A stretch of 64,000 nt of DNA from Anisodus tanguticus (GCA_034509755.1 CM067541.1:14248001-14312000), one strand, 5' to 3'. Numbered from the stretch's first letter, positions 45,251 through 57,416 are shown. The notes: generated by a model from the sequence alone, not told the origin. Program-made: numbers and translations.

Positions 45251-48200
45251 CACCCCCTCAGTCAGAGCGGGAGGAGGCCGGACGCTCAAACTGGATCTAA
45301 AGTCAAGGAACAGCTGCCGAGGAAGTCCCTTAGTAAATATATATGTGTACTGATATAAAGAAGGAACATGTAACGCCTGAACATGGCCCATGACAACCTT
45401 CTCACGAACAAAATGAATATCCATCTCAATATGTTTGGTTCGTTGATACTGAACCGGGTTATGAGACAAGTACACAACAGATATGTTATCACAGTAGATA
45501 ATAGATGCCTTACGTAAGGGACAATGAAGCTTTAGAATGAGGTTTCTGAGCCAACAAATCTCGGCAACAACATTCACACGCCTCTATATTCTGCTTCTGC
45601 GCTAGAACGGAAAGTGTGGCTTGCCATTTGGTAAAACACGAGATGAGGTTATCACCCAAAAATACACAATAGCCGAAAGTAGATCGACGTGTGTCTGGAC
45701 AGCCGCCCCAATCAGCGTTCGTATATGATATCAACATGGTCAGTGCAGATGGATAAAGATGTAATCCATAGTCAAGAGTACCATTAACGTATCGAATAAT
45801 ACGTTTAAGAGCGGTAAAGTGAGGCTCCCTGGGAGCATGCATGAACAAACACACCTGCTGAACATCATAGGCAATATCGGACCTAGTGAAGGTAAGATAC
45901 TGAAGTGCACTAACGAAACTCCTATAAAGAGAAGCATCAAGCATCGGATCCCCGTCATCGGCTCTAAGCTTCGACTTCAAGTCGACTTGAGTGGGCATGA
46001 CCTTGCAGTTTGCCATTTTAGCCCTATAAAAAATCTCTTCCGCATACTTACGCTGACACGGGAACATTGCATCCTCGGATATGGTCACGGAAATCCCCAA
46101 GAAATAACTCAACTTACCCAAGTCTGTCATGGCAAATTCGGATTTAAACAGGGTAATGATCTCATTTTTAGCACATCAGAAGAGGCAATTAGGACAATGT
46201 CATCCACATAGAGCAAAAGGTATGCAATGTCATTATCTCAATAAAAAATAAAAAGTTAATTATCATTTTTGTTGCACATGAACTCGATCTTCAAGATGTA
46301 AGTGGCAAAGCGTTCATATCGAGCCCTGGGGGCTTGTTTCAAGCCATACAGTGACTTTCGAAGCCGGAAGACATACTGAGGAGCCAAATGATGCACAAAG
46401 ACAGGTGGTTGATGCATGTATACGGTTTCTTTCAAATTCCCATGTAAGAACGCATTTTTCAGATCAAGTTGATGAATCAACTAGTTCTTTCCCATATAAA
46501 TGCTCAAAATAGTGCGAATGATAGCTGGTTTAACCACTGGACTGAAGGTCTCACCATAATTAATTCCTTCTTGTTTCCCTGTGCCATTGGTCACAAGTCT
46601 CACCTTATGGCATTTAAGCTCTCCAATATCCCTGACTTTATGACGATATAGCCACATACAATGAATCACATTGACCCCCTTTGGTTTCGGGACAAGATCC
46701 TAAGTGTGTTATGTAGTGAGCGTATCAAATTTCTCACGCGTGGCCACATTCCAATTTGGATCAAGCTTGGCTAATTTTGGGTTCTTGGGTATAGGTGAGA
46801 TGGCTTGAGTGGATAGGTTAAAGTGGACTTTCAATTTGAAAATCTTGTGTTGGGCATGGGTTTCTATGTGGTGTGTAGGAATGTGGACCATTTGTGTGGG
46901 CTATGGCTACTCGGGTAGTGGGGCAGTGAGGAGGTGATAGGAACAACGGGTAGGGGGTGGTTGACGAGGGTTGGGGTGTTGGTGACGGTAAAGGGTGGCA
47001 ATAAGGTAGTGGGGTTGTCGATGGTGAGTTCAGGCAGTAGGGTAGTGTGGAAGGGACGAGAACATTGGGCAGGGGGGTGGTCGACGGTATCGCCGGGGTG
47101 GTCGATGGGTTGTGGGGCAGTGTCGGGGAGATAACGGGGGTAGTGGGCATTAAGCCAGACTACTAGCTCTATGAATCAGAGGGAAAATGTTTGAATCGTC
47201 AAGGAAGCCATAGTCAGTGACTTGAAATTTTTGGACATTTGCAAAAGGGAAAATGTTCTCCTCAAACGTGGCATGACGAGAGACTAGGAATTTATTTGTG
47301 GACAAATCATAGCATAAGTACCCCCTATGATTTGATGAGAAACCTAAGAAAATGCAAGGAGTAGTCCTAGGTTCTAATTTGTGAGGAGTCGTGGAGGCGA
47401 GATTAGGGTAGCATAGACGACCAAAAGTATGAAGGTGACCATACGAAGGGATCGACATAATAAAATTTCAGTAGGGGTTTTATTTTGAAGAGTACGTGTA
47501 GGTAATATATTAAGAATGTATGCTACCATGTGTAACGCGTAGACCCAAAAGGGATGGGGAAGAGAAGCATGAAAGAGCATGGTACGAATCATATTGTTAA
47601 TGGTGCGGAAGATTCTTTTGGCTTTACCATTTTGAGGCGAGGTATGGGGCACGAGAATCGAAACACCATGTCATTTTCTGCACTAAATTTATGAAATGGG
47701 GAATTGTCAAACTCACGACCATTGTCACATTGAAACGATTTTATGTCCTTCACAAACTGTATTTTGACATATGTTCAAAATTCAAGAAAAGTGAAGTAAA
47801 CTTAAGACTTATATTTGAGCAGATAGACCCAAATAAAATGAGAGAAATCTTCGAACAATACCAAATAGTAATTATGACCCAATTTGCTAGTAATGGGAGA
47901 TGTTCATAAATCCGCATGAATGATGTCAAATGGAGAAAACGTAACACTCAAAAATGACTTAAAAGGAAGTATAACATGTTTCCCTAAAGGACAAGAATAA
48001 CAGTTTTGGGTAAAGTTCTATTTATTACATTGAATCAAATTTTAACTTCTAAGAGAATTTAAAACTGATGCTCCCGGGTGCCCAAGTCTACTGTGCCAAG
48101 TTGATGGAGAGATTGCAGCTAGAGAGGTATGTGGATTGATACTTGTAGCGGAATCGGATGAGAAGGGATAGAGGCCCCCCACACTATTTCATCTCGTAAG

Positions 48201-48880
48201 AGTTGTCCCCATACGTAGGTCCTTCACAGAAAAACCAAAAGGGTCAAACTGAATAGATACGTAATTGTCACTAGCAAATTTCCTAACAGAGATTAAGTTT
48301 TTAATGATGTTAGGAGCATATAAGACGTTTTTAGGGGAAAAAGAGGGTGAGGTGGTAGTGTTTGAGTGGTGACATATCCTTGAATTGGAATGCGATTGTC
48401 ATTTCCGACCAAAATAAATTGAGGATTGTTCAAATTAAATAGTTGAGAAAGATTACCGGAGTTACGAGTGAGGTGGGATGTGACGCCCGTATCCATGTAC
48501 CATGCATCATCAGGCTGCTTTAAATTCATAGTGTTGTAGGCCTGACTCAGTTCGGTAGGGTAAGGAGGTCGTATGGTTGTTGTTGTTGTTGGGCCACCGA
48601 GATGTGTCTGCTGTGTCGGTCTCGTCTGACATGAGACTGGATGAGGGCCCAATATACTGGGCTCTGCCACTGGACACTGCTTTGGGTCGGTGCCATTGGG
48701 TAACAACATGGGGGGAGGGGGGAGGCCCAACTTCGGGACATCGGCCATGACAGTGGGCCGACCCACTGAGATGGGTATTGGGCCTACTGCGTTGGTCCAC
48801 CGGGATTGGACCGTCCACCCCAGCCTTTGCCTTTGCTGCCACGTCCGTTGATGCGGTCTCGACCTCTGCTGCCACCTCGA
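45248..48880 (-). pseudogene. Broken gag C-terminus and pol, 45-kb copia, minus strand
   Basis: From right to left: a Gly/Arg-rich gag tail near 48850; protease WYMDTGVTSHLT in 48293-48883, where the usual Ala of D-T-G-A is Val; integrase near 47374-47652, with the third acidic residue changed to Lys (NGKAKRIF, codon 47617-47619); GCLCYPN-type integrase tail at 47150-47458; a Pro/Thr linker at 46818-47150; RT fragments at 46256-46669 (HQLDLKNAFLHGNL) and 45510-46130; and RNase H ending at 45248-45577. Numerous frame changes and stops. Confidence 0.88.
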
Positions 48881-49010
48881 CAACTCCGCGAAAGGTGATT
48901 GTCCATGTGTAGCGGTTGTCCGGCGGGTGTTGTGGCTGTCACCGGTGCATCAACCACCAACACCTTCTGATTATGTTCGTCCTGTTTGGCACGCCTAGTT
49001 TCCTAAACAA

Positions 49011-49779
49011 GAAAATTATAATGCACTTCTTTTTAATTGCTTATTACTTTTAGGACAAACTAAATTTTGCCTAGTGTTTGTAAGATACTCCATTCCATAT
49101 ATGCTTTCATTTGGGAGTTCTTTAGCTATCTTCCATTCTTGTCTAATCTTACTTTTTATTTAAATCACATCCATGGTTGACTTCTAGAATTTAATTTTGA
49201 ATTAATTTCTCAAATAGTCATTCAACTTACGATAGATTTTAAGCTAATGTTTTTTGTTTAAAAATCACCCGGCTTTGCTTGTGTTTGCTTAGAAGCTAAA
49301 GGTAGAAACGGGTTAAATTAAAATCGTTAATTCGCCCCTGATGAGATATGCTCTTTCATTTTCTCTTCATTTTCAATGTTCTTTTTCTAATTGTCTAATC
49401 TTTACTTTTTGCTTAAATCACATGATCCATGGGTGCCTTTTAAGGTTTCAAAATTGTGCTCTTCTTTATCTTCATAATTTATCCTCATCAAAGCATTTCG
49501 AAGCTATACTATATTCTCTTTTTTAAAAACCACCCTTTGTTTATATGACATATGTAGAACAACTGCCAAATGTTATCACAAACATGTCCATTTTCTTGAT
49601 ACAAAATAGTTAGCAACTATTCATTTCACAAAGTTCATGAAACTATACTTATGTAAGAATTTATGAAACTATTCGTTGGACCGTGATGCTTGAAAGACAG
49701 CTTGTGGTTAAAGTGTTTAATAGGTTATAAAGTTGTGATTGGACATTTATGCAAAAGAACAAGCGTTCATTTTTATATA
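49011..49779. other. Intergenic, no gene recognised
   Basis: AT-rich. The motif 'tttgcttaaatcacatg..ccatgg' occurs twice (near 49160 and 49410), suggesting a diverged internal duplication. No coding signal. Confidence 0.45.
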
Positions 49780-49998
49780 CTTCCTCCGTCCCAATTTATT
49801 TGACATCATTTATTTTTTGGTCTGTCTAAAAAAAGAATATCATCTTTCTATATTTAGAAACAATTTAACGTTATGAGATGATTTACAGTCACACATTTAT
49901 ATAAAACTTTTTTTGGACCATGCGTTTCAAAAGTCTTTCTTTCTTTCTTAAACCATGTGTCAAGTCAAATGGTATCACATAAATTGGGACGGAGGAAG
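49780..49998. mobile_element. Stowaway-like MITE
   Basis: Terminal inverted repeats read CTTCCTCCGTCCCAATTTAT at both ends, flanked by TA (49778-49779 and 49999-50000). Size is 219 bp with no ORF. Termini and TA duplication match the Stowaway (Tc1/mariner-derived) type. Confidence 0.88.
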
Positions 49999-50038
49999 TA
50001 ATTAATTAGATATGATAAAAAAAGAAGAAGATTGTTGT

Positions 50039-50289
50039 CGTTTGGTACCCGAAATAAGGTGAGATGTCCTAGGATTAAATTTGGGATTATACTATGTTTG
50101 ATAGAAGGTGATAAATCTATACCTTCTACAAACGGAGTATAAATGTAACCCAAAATTAATTTTGGGATATCTCACCTTTCCCATCAAATTTAGGATTAGT
50201 TTATCCCACCTCCCAGATGAGATAAATTAATTCCAAGACTATAATCTCAGAATTATAATCGTGGGATAACTTAGTCAACGTACCAAACG
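50039..50289. mobile_element. Second MITE-like inverted-repeat element
   Basis: The ends share CGTTTGGTAC in inverted orientation, and sub-terminal GGATAT/ATCCCA motifs continue the symmetry (for example GGTGAGAT and ATCTCACC). No clean target duplication is visible. The superfamily is uncertain. Confidence 0.6.
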
Positions 50290-50299
50290 ATACTTTTCT

Positions 50300-50605
50300 G
50301 TCTGTATACATGTCATTAGGACTTTATTTATCAAGCACTTCATACAAAATGTACGAAATCCAAAGACGACTTGCTACTTTTAGAACAAGGATTAGATCCA
50401 GGATTCAGACTATGAATTTCTAGTTTATCAGATGCAGTTAGCTCTATTTTATGATCCGAGGCACAAATACATTCAAAATTGAAATTTTATGAATTTAATA
50501 TTTGAGTTCTGATCACTCGACTCATAGGTTTAGAATCTAATATTAGTTAAAATTTCAATGATTTTTCATATGCAGATAAATAATGTTAAATTTACACAAT
50601 ATACA
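50300..50605 (+). repeat. Segment A, copy 1 of a duplicated host block
   Basis: Collinear with 55395-55732 in the same orientation, roughly 75-80% alike: TACATGTCATTAGGACTTTAT, TATCAAGCACTTCA, TTAGCTCTATTT, GAATCTAATATT. It ends where the copia LTR begins. Confidence 0.75.
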
Positions 50606-50859
50606 TGTTAGGTCTCGGCTATGCTCACGGATTGGCCCTCGGATGGGCTGATTATTATGTATAATTTATGGTAAATATTTAGTATCCTAGTTTAGGTAAG
50701 GTTGTAATATAATTAGTATTATATTACCATAATTAGTGTATTACCATAAATGTATAGAATAAGGTTTTAGGAATAGAATAGGAATAGGATTCTCCTATTA
50801 TGTAAGATGTATATATAGCCTTTCACATAATGAAAATAATCAAGGGATTATTTCTTTCA
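50606..50859 (+). repeat. 5' LTR of the 50.6-kb copia
   Basis: Its start is TGTTAGG and its end CA lies directly before the primer site. It contains TATATATAG at about 50811. The end resembles 29860-29890, the presumed 3' LTR remnant of the related 25.5-kb element. Confidence 0.85.
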
Positions 50860-50873
50860 TGGTATCAAGAGTC
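50860..50873 (+). other. Primer-binding site (tRNA-iMet)
   Basis: TGGTATCAAGAGTC immediately follows the LTR; it is the same class of primer site as in the 36.5-kb element, with one change. Confidence 0.88.
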
Positions 50874-51026
50874 TAGGTCTTAAAATCCTCTCTCTACTCT
50901 CCTAAATTTTCCGTCGACTTCCCTCCACTTCCGAGACGTTTTGCTCTCGGTTTGTGTGCCGACGGGACCTCTTTTCTTCTCAAAAAATTTCTCCCTAATC
51001 CCTCAATCACATATTGTTCTATCAAT

Positions 51027-52645
51027 ATGTCTACATCCCGGAACATGTTTCATCCGACCCTTACAGTTTCTAACATCAAGAATAACAACCCTATCGTTCT
51101 TGAAATAGAAAACATCCAATATGCGACGTGGACCGAACTGTACAAAATTCACGCACGATCGCATCAAGTCATCCATCACATAATCCCCGCGGCTCCTGAG
51201 GATACGGAGGTGCCAAAACGCGAGGATGATCCTAAGTTGTGGACGACTATTGATGCTACCCTCCTTCAGTGGATATATTCCACAATATCTACCGACCTTT
51301 TGCAAACAATTATTGAGCCTGATGCTATGGCACAAGCGACTTGGGATAGACTGCGTGATATATTCCAAGATAATCAAAATTCTAGAGCCATTACCCTTGA
51401 ACGGGATTTCTCCCACGTTAATATGGAAGATTTCCCTAATGTTTCGACTTATTGCAAAAGATTAAAGGAATTGGCGGACCAACTTCGCAACGTTGGCGCG
51501 CCGGTTTCGAACGATCGTTTGGTCCTCCAAATGGTTTCCGGCCTATCCGAGGCCTATAGTGGTGTGGGAACGCTTCTTCGGCAAAGCAATCCGCTTCCGC
51601 AATTTTATCAGGCGCGTTCTATGCGTACACTAGAAGAAGCAGTCATAGCAAAATGAGCGGCTACCGGTAGTAGTCCCGTAGTCATGATGACCGAGTACAC
51701 GGTATATCCTACCGGTTCCAACAACTCGGGCCAAAATCGCAACAACGGTGGCGGCAAAAAGGGTGGAAATAAGAAAAATGGCAAAAATCGCGGCGGTAAC
51801 AACGACGGCAACCGGCAGAATGGTGGTGGCAGTGGGGGTCCTCGCGGTGGTCAGCAGCAGTAGCAACAACAGTTCTGGGGCCCACAGTGGGCCCCTATGC
51901 AGTGGCAGTGGGCCCCACAACAGCAGTTTGGGCCCAGCCAGTTTACCTTCCAACGGCAGTGGCCAGCCTAGCAGCAGTCCAGGCCCAATTCGGTCTGGTC
52001 CAGTTACGGCCAGCAGCAGTGTAGGCCGAGACCGCAAGCAGAGGTGCTTGGGCCTCGACCCTCGCAAGCCCATCACGCAGCAGGCCCCACTCAAATCGAT
52101 ATCGAGGTCGCGATTCACACACTGGGTTTGACTCAACCGGATCCGAATTGGTATATGGACACCGGTGCCACTACCCACATGACATCCGATTCAGGTACTC
52201 TCTCATCTTATTCCAATTTGAGAAACCCTCGTGATATAATTGTTGGTAATGACAATTCTGTTTCAATTCGTGGTTATGGTTATAAAACATTGTCTCCCCC
52301 TCATCCCCCTCTTACCTTGAAAAATACCCTACACTACTCCAAATTGATTAAAAACTTAGTCTATGTCCGTAAATTCACTACTGACAATTCTGTTTCTATT
52401 GAATTTGATCAATTTGGTTTCTATGTAAAGAATTTCAAAACGGGGAGTCCTCTCATGAGGTGTGATAGTAGGAGAGGTCTTTATCCTATCACACCCAGTC
52501 CCGGTCCATCGAGTCAAGCTTTGCCAGCAGTTTTTGCAGCCATCTCTCCTTCCTTGTGGCATGCTCCTCTTGGTCATACGGGGTCCTCTATTTTGTCAGC
52601 TTTAGATAAAATAGTTTTATTTCATGTAAGGGTATGAGTCGTACT
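51027..52645 (+). pseudogene. gag-protease-pre-integrase frame with three stops
   Basis: From ATG 51027 (MSTSRNMFHPTLTVSNIK) one frame can be followed through gag (WIYSTISTDLLQTIIE, WDRLRDIFQDNQNSR), a Gly/Asn/Lys/Arg-rich nucleocapsid-like tail without a zinc knuckle, a Gln/Trp/Pro-rich stretch, protease (YMDTGATTHMTSD near 52153) and the pre-integrase region, to about 52637. Only three in-frame stops break it, at 51654 and near 51862 and 51971. Each is explained by one C-to-T change in a CGA or CAG codon. The RT-distal part is more decayed. Confidence 0.92.
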
Positions 52646-55022
52646 CCAATTTGTCAATCTTGTTCTTTAGGAAAAATTGTTAAGTTGCCATTTGTAGACT
52701 CAAAATCTCATACTTTAATGCCATTTGATATTATTCATATCGACTTATGGACGTCTCTTGTTCCTAGTTCTATGGGTCATCGGTATTATGTTCTTTTTTT
52801 GGATGATTATTCTAAATTTTTATGGACGTTTCCAATAGCGAAGAAATCTCAAGTTTTTTCATCTTCCTAAAATTTAGAGAATTCATCAGAACCCAATTCG
52901 ACCGTGAAATCAAAAATATTCAGTGTGATAATGGAAAAGAGTATGACAATGGGGTGTTTCGGGAATTCTGTGCTACTAATGGGATAAATTTTCATTTTTC
53001 TTGTCCCCATACATCTTCATAAAATGGGAAACCCGAACGTAAAATTTGTTCCATAAATAACATTATCCGCACTCTATTAATTCATGCTTCCGTACCCCAA
53101 TATTTTTGGCATCACGCTCTTCAAATGGCTACATATCTACTTAACATAACTCTTTCCAAAGGTTTGACATATTCTTCCCCTCTTCAGATTTTATATAATA
53201 AATCTCCTTCTTATTCTCATCTTCGGGTTTTTGGGTGTTTATGTTATCCGTTATTTTCATCCACCACAATTAACAAACTTCAGGCCCGGTCTACTCCATG
53301 TGTGTTTTTGAGTTTTCCTTCTAATCATCGTGGCTACAAATGTTTTGATTTATCCTCCAATAAAATCAACATTAATCGCCATGTAATTTTTTATGAATCC
53401 CAATTTCCATTTGCTAAAAGTCATTCTCCCGTGCCTAGTTCGTATAATTTTTTGGATGAACAAATATCCCCGTATATTATTCAGCATTTTTCGGACATCT
53501 CCCGCACCCAAAATTCTCCAGCGGGCCCACTGCCCACTAGTCCCACTAGCCCGTCACAGTCCTCTCTGCCCAGTTTTGTCACTGGGCTAGTTTAAGCAAT
53601 TGGGCATGTCCAGCCCAATACTGGAACTGGTCCAGTTTCTGTTTCCGCCACTGGTACTGTTTCCCGAGTTGGGCCAGTAGGCCCACTGCCTGCTGGCCAG
53701 TCCGTCCCGAGCCCAGCAAATTCCTGACATTCACTCAATTCTTCCTCGAGTCATAGACCGGTCACTCGTAGTTAGCGGGGTATTGTTACACCTAAAAGTC
53801 ATTTTAAATTACATTATAATGTCTCTAAATCCCCATTGCCCTGTAATCCTGCGTCTGCCTTAAACGACCCGAATTGGAAAATTGCTATGACTGATGAATA
53901 TAATGCTCTTATTGATAATAAGACGTGGGAGTTGGTGCCCCGTCCATATGGTATTAATGTTATCAGGTCTATGTGGATTTTTGCTCATAAGGAGAATTCA
54001 GATGGTTCATTTGCTCGACATAAGGCGTGGCTTGTGGGTGATGGTAAGACTCAACAAGTTGGTATAGATTGTGGGGAGACGTTTAGTCCGGTGGTCAAGC
54101 CGGCTACCATTCGCACTGTGCTTAGCTTGGATCTTTCGAAGACATGGCCTATTCATCAGTTGGATGTCAAAAATGCTTTGCTACATGGTGATCTCAAGGA
54201 AACTGTCTATATGCATCAACCGATGGGATTCAGGGATCCCAACCATCCTCATCATGTCTGTTTGTTGAAGAAGTCCTTATATGGGCTTAAGTAGTCTCCG
54301 CAAGCCTGGTATACAAGGTTTGCTGACTATGTTTCAACTATTGGGTTCACTCACAGCAGGTCGGATAATTCCTTGTTCATCTACCTTCGTGGTTCGCCCG
54401 TAGCCTACATTCTGTTATATGTGGACGATATTATCTTGACTGCCTCTTCCGATGCCTTGCGCCAGTCCATCATGACCATGCTTAGCTCTGAGTTTGCTAT
54501 GAAAGACTTGGGGCCCTTGAGTTATTTTTTGGGGATTGTTGTCACTCGTCATTCCGATGGGTTGTTCTTGTCACAACGGAAGTATGCAACCGAGATCATC
54601 GAGAGGGCTGGGATGTCATCCTGTAAGTCCACTTCCACTCCAGTTGATACCAAGCCCAAGCTTGGTGCCGCGGCCGGAGTCCCTTACGAGGATCCGACCT
54701 GCTATCGCAGTCTTGTAGGGGGCCCTTCAGTATCTTACCTTTACCAGATCGGATATTACGTATGATGTCCAGTAGGTGTGTTTATTCATGCATGATCCCC
54801 GAATTGAGCACATGAATGCACTCAAATGCATCATCCGATATATTCAGGGTACACTGGACTATGAGTTGCATTTGTATCCTTCATCAACATCCACACTTGT
54901 CTCATACACATATGCTGATTGGGGTGAGTGTCCAGACACCAGACGGTCTACGTCTGGCTACTGTATGTTCCTTGACAACAACTTGGTCTCCTGGTCTGCG
55001 AAGCGTCAGGTGACTCTATCTC
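52634..55022 (+). pseudogene. Integrase, RT and partial RNase H, 50.6-kb copia
   Basis: The integrase core keeps all three acidic residues: HIDLWTS (52634-52870 frame), QCDNGKEYDNG, and NGKPERK after a stop at 53020-53022 where Gln is usual. A frameshift is at about 52865. The C-terminal block (VFGCLCYPL, FPSNHRGYKCFDLSSNK) is in 53125-53595. RT spans 53836-54765 with HQLDVKNALLHGDL and YVDD at 54418-54429, and a stop at 54292-54294 within the LKQ motif. RNase H begins near 54776 (SYTYADWGECPDTRRSTSGY) and is cut at 55022, before the SSAEAEY motif. Confidence 0.9.
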
Positions 55023-55230
55023 GTTGGTTCAACTGAACTCGGTAAGTATAAACTCCATCTACCTCTAACTTGAGGGCGAGAACTGTCTTATCTTATTAAA
55101 TGGGTATTGCCCTATGCTGGAAAGGGCCGACGATTCATTTTTTTTTTAAAAATATCGCTAAATAGCATAGACTTTGTTATACTTGCATAGCGATTTTTAC
55201 AAACAATCTTAGCGATCCCTATATATATAC
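55023..55230 (+). repeat. Segment B, copy 1 of the duplicated host block
   Basis: Collinear with about 55733-55920: GTTGGTTCAACTGAACTCGG against GTTGATTTCAATTGAATCCGG at the start, CTTATCTTA/CTTATCTCA, 'aacttgcata', and CAATCTTA(G/A)CGA at the end. Confidence 0.7.
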
Positions 55231-55342
55231 ATATATTATTGACATAGATTTGAAATAAGCGCAAACCAAAATTTTCATAGCATTACATGAAGTCCTATTC
55301 AAACAATATCTAGAAAACTAGCAATTATTCCATTAGGCAGAA

Positions 55343-55345
<3 letters not shown>

Positions 55346-55376
<31 letters not shown>
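55346..55376 (+). repeat. G31 homopolymer
   Basis: An uninterrupted run of 31 G. It is a candidate G-quadruplex or triplex former, or an assembly/polishing artefact. Confidence 0.9.
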
Positions 55377-55377
<1 letters not shown>

Positions 55378-55394
55378 GAAGACTATTAGTAAGA

Positions 55395-55920
55395 ATTTTC
55401 TTTGCATATACATGTCATTAGGACTTTATCTATCAAGCACTTCAAACAAGATATATGCAATTGGAAGAAGATTTGATGCTTTCAAGTTAGTATTGGATTC
55501 AAGATTCCTACTAGGAATTGCTATCTATCCGATGCAATTAGCTCTATTTCATGACTTAAGGCAGAAGCGCATCTAGAATTTAAATTTTATAGGCTCAGTT
55601 TTTGAATTATGACCATTGAACTCATAAACACGTTTAAAATTATGAGTTCAGAATCTAATATTTATTGAAATTTTTATGATTTGTCACATATATATTTATT
55701 ATTTTAATCGAAAACGTTGATTTCAATTGAATCCGGTAAGTACACTTCTGTCAGCCTCCGGCCTAAGGGTGGGAACCATCTTATCTCATGGTAGGAGCCC
55801 TAGTTGAGGTAGGGTCTGGGTTTGCCTTTTGATAATCACTAGGTAGTATAGACCTCAATAAACTTGCATAATGTATAGTAATTCTTACCAATAATCTTAA
55901 CGACCTTTATATATAAAAAA
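55395..55920 (+). repeat. Segments A and B, copy 2 (uninterrupted)
   Basis: This is the copy of the host block that lacks the copia insertion: segment A (55395-55732) passes directly into segment B (55733-55920). No coding potential is seen. Confidence 0.7.
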
Positions 55921-57416
55921 TTAATCTAAGTTTAATACAATAAAAACTTCTAGCAATTATTCAAGGGGGCAAAAGGAATATTCAAGTATAACAATATATG
56001 GTGTCCAAATGAAAACAAGCTATTTTTTGAAGTGTGTGTTATGTGTGATCCCAATCAAAGTACATCATTATATTGATTGCATAGTACATATCTAGTCCAC
56101 TTCTCAACTACATTTAGCCCAAATAGAGAATAATATGAGGTCATATTTCTTATTTCAATTCAATACAAGTCTTTTTCAATTTTATGTTATTAGCCAATTA
56201 TCCAATTGCTTACTTATGAACAGTTCAAAGCATATTAATGGAACATCCATAGAAGTCCTATGGTACATTCTTTTCCTTATTTAAACAAATAGGCATATGT
56301 AACATAGTAATTTCTTCCAATACTTGAAAAGAAAATTAGTTTCTTACAATTTTTTAGATTTGAAAATTAATTATTTAGACCATAAGTCTACCATATTTGT
56401 TGTGCTAGATCAATGAGTTTTAACTCCATTTGTTCTCTATTAATTATCATTTCAACGACTTTGAGGCTCGTGAATATTGTTACTATATTGATTGTTATTT
56501 CTACCGTCCAAGTCTATGACACGTATTGTTCACTTTGACCATAAAAACATCATGAATTTGTCCCCTTAGCTTACACTTTTAGAGAAGCACATATATTTTT
56601 TTTTAACTATATTGTATCTCAACAGAAATTCATTTAGTTTAGGATTTCAATTTAATTAGTATGTTTGATATTTTACAAATTATGGGGAAGGCTTATTAGA
56701 GAGGATAAATATGAGGCATTTCCTAATGATTGTGACAACCATTTATATTTTGGTATGACGAGTCTTATATTTTGAATTGAAATGAATTTTCATCTCAAAA
56801 GGTAATGAAAATAACAAGTCATAACTCATAAGCGTCATTACTATAGCCTATTTGGAGATTTTGTGGACAAGATGGATTATTCTTTTTGCAAACGAAGAAA
56901 ATAATTATGCAGAAGCTTGAAAAAGGACCAATTATTGATTATATATGTAACTAAACCCGTCTTTTTGTTTGTTTGGGAAAATTACCATCAAAATCATGCA
57001 CTCACTTCAGTGCAAGGTGATATTTTCATGTATGCAAAAACTTGGTCGGAAATAATAGGTCTCGAAAAAATTATTCTGATTGATTACTTTTTTTTTTTTG
57101 GATAAACCACAACAAAAATATGAAAATATTCTTATCCATTCTCTATTTCTCCGTTGATAAAAAAGAATCGATCAAGGGCCGATTTAAGATGTTATGAGTT
57201 CTGAGTTACGAGAACAAGCTACAAAAGCTATACTTCTCTTAGATTCTTGTTTTTTCTTTTTGTATATATGCGTAAAGTTTGATTCTAAAATATTGAATTT
57301 TAACGAACTCGCAAACTTATAACAAAAACCGCCAGTACTTGATATTTTTGACTCCGTAGAATAGATTGATCTTATATGTATCTAGCTAACTATATTAATT
57401 GCATGATAACTCAAAA
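55921..57416. other. Intergenic, no gene recognised
   Basis: AT-rich non-coding DNA. A 62-codon ORF at 56917-57105 has no recognisable features. Confidence 0.5.

Larger units (their letters stand above)
45045..49010 (-). mobile_element. 5'-truncated Ty1-copia, minus strand, relative of the 36.5-kb element
   Basis: The coding order on the minus strand is gag C-terminus, protease, integrase, RT, RNase H, then a 3' LTR at 45045-45250. Protein motifs are close to those of 36494-41523 (DTGVTSHLTRNSGNLSQL, QQVCLFMHAPREPHF). The LTR shares the GAGTCTT(T)CTCATTA core with it. Coding similarity stops at about 49010 inside gag, and no 5' LTR or primer site exists to the right. Confidence 0.85.
50606..55022 (+). 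mobile_element. 3'-truncated Ty1-copia retrotransposon, plus strand
   Basis: A 254-bp 5' LTR (TGTTAGGTC to TTTCTTTCA), a primer site, a nearly uninterrupted gag-protease frame, then integrase, RT and the start of RNase H. The coding sequence stops at ACTCTATCTCG (55022). There the sequence switches to segment B of a host block, whose intact counterpart at 55395-55920 shows the continuous host sequence. The 3' LTR is therefore missing, by deletion or by insertion of a truncated copy. Confidence 0.88.

Noticed and set aside
51630..52178. 182-codon minus-strand ORF inside the 50.6-kb copia
   Set aside because: Antisense shadow of the repetitive Gln/Trp/Pro-rich gag tail, with no independent signal.
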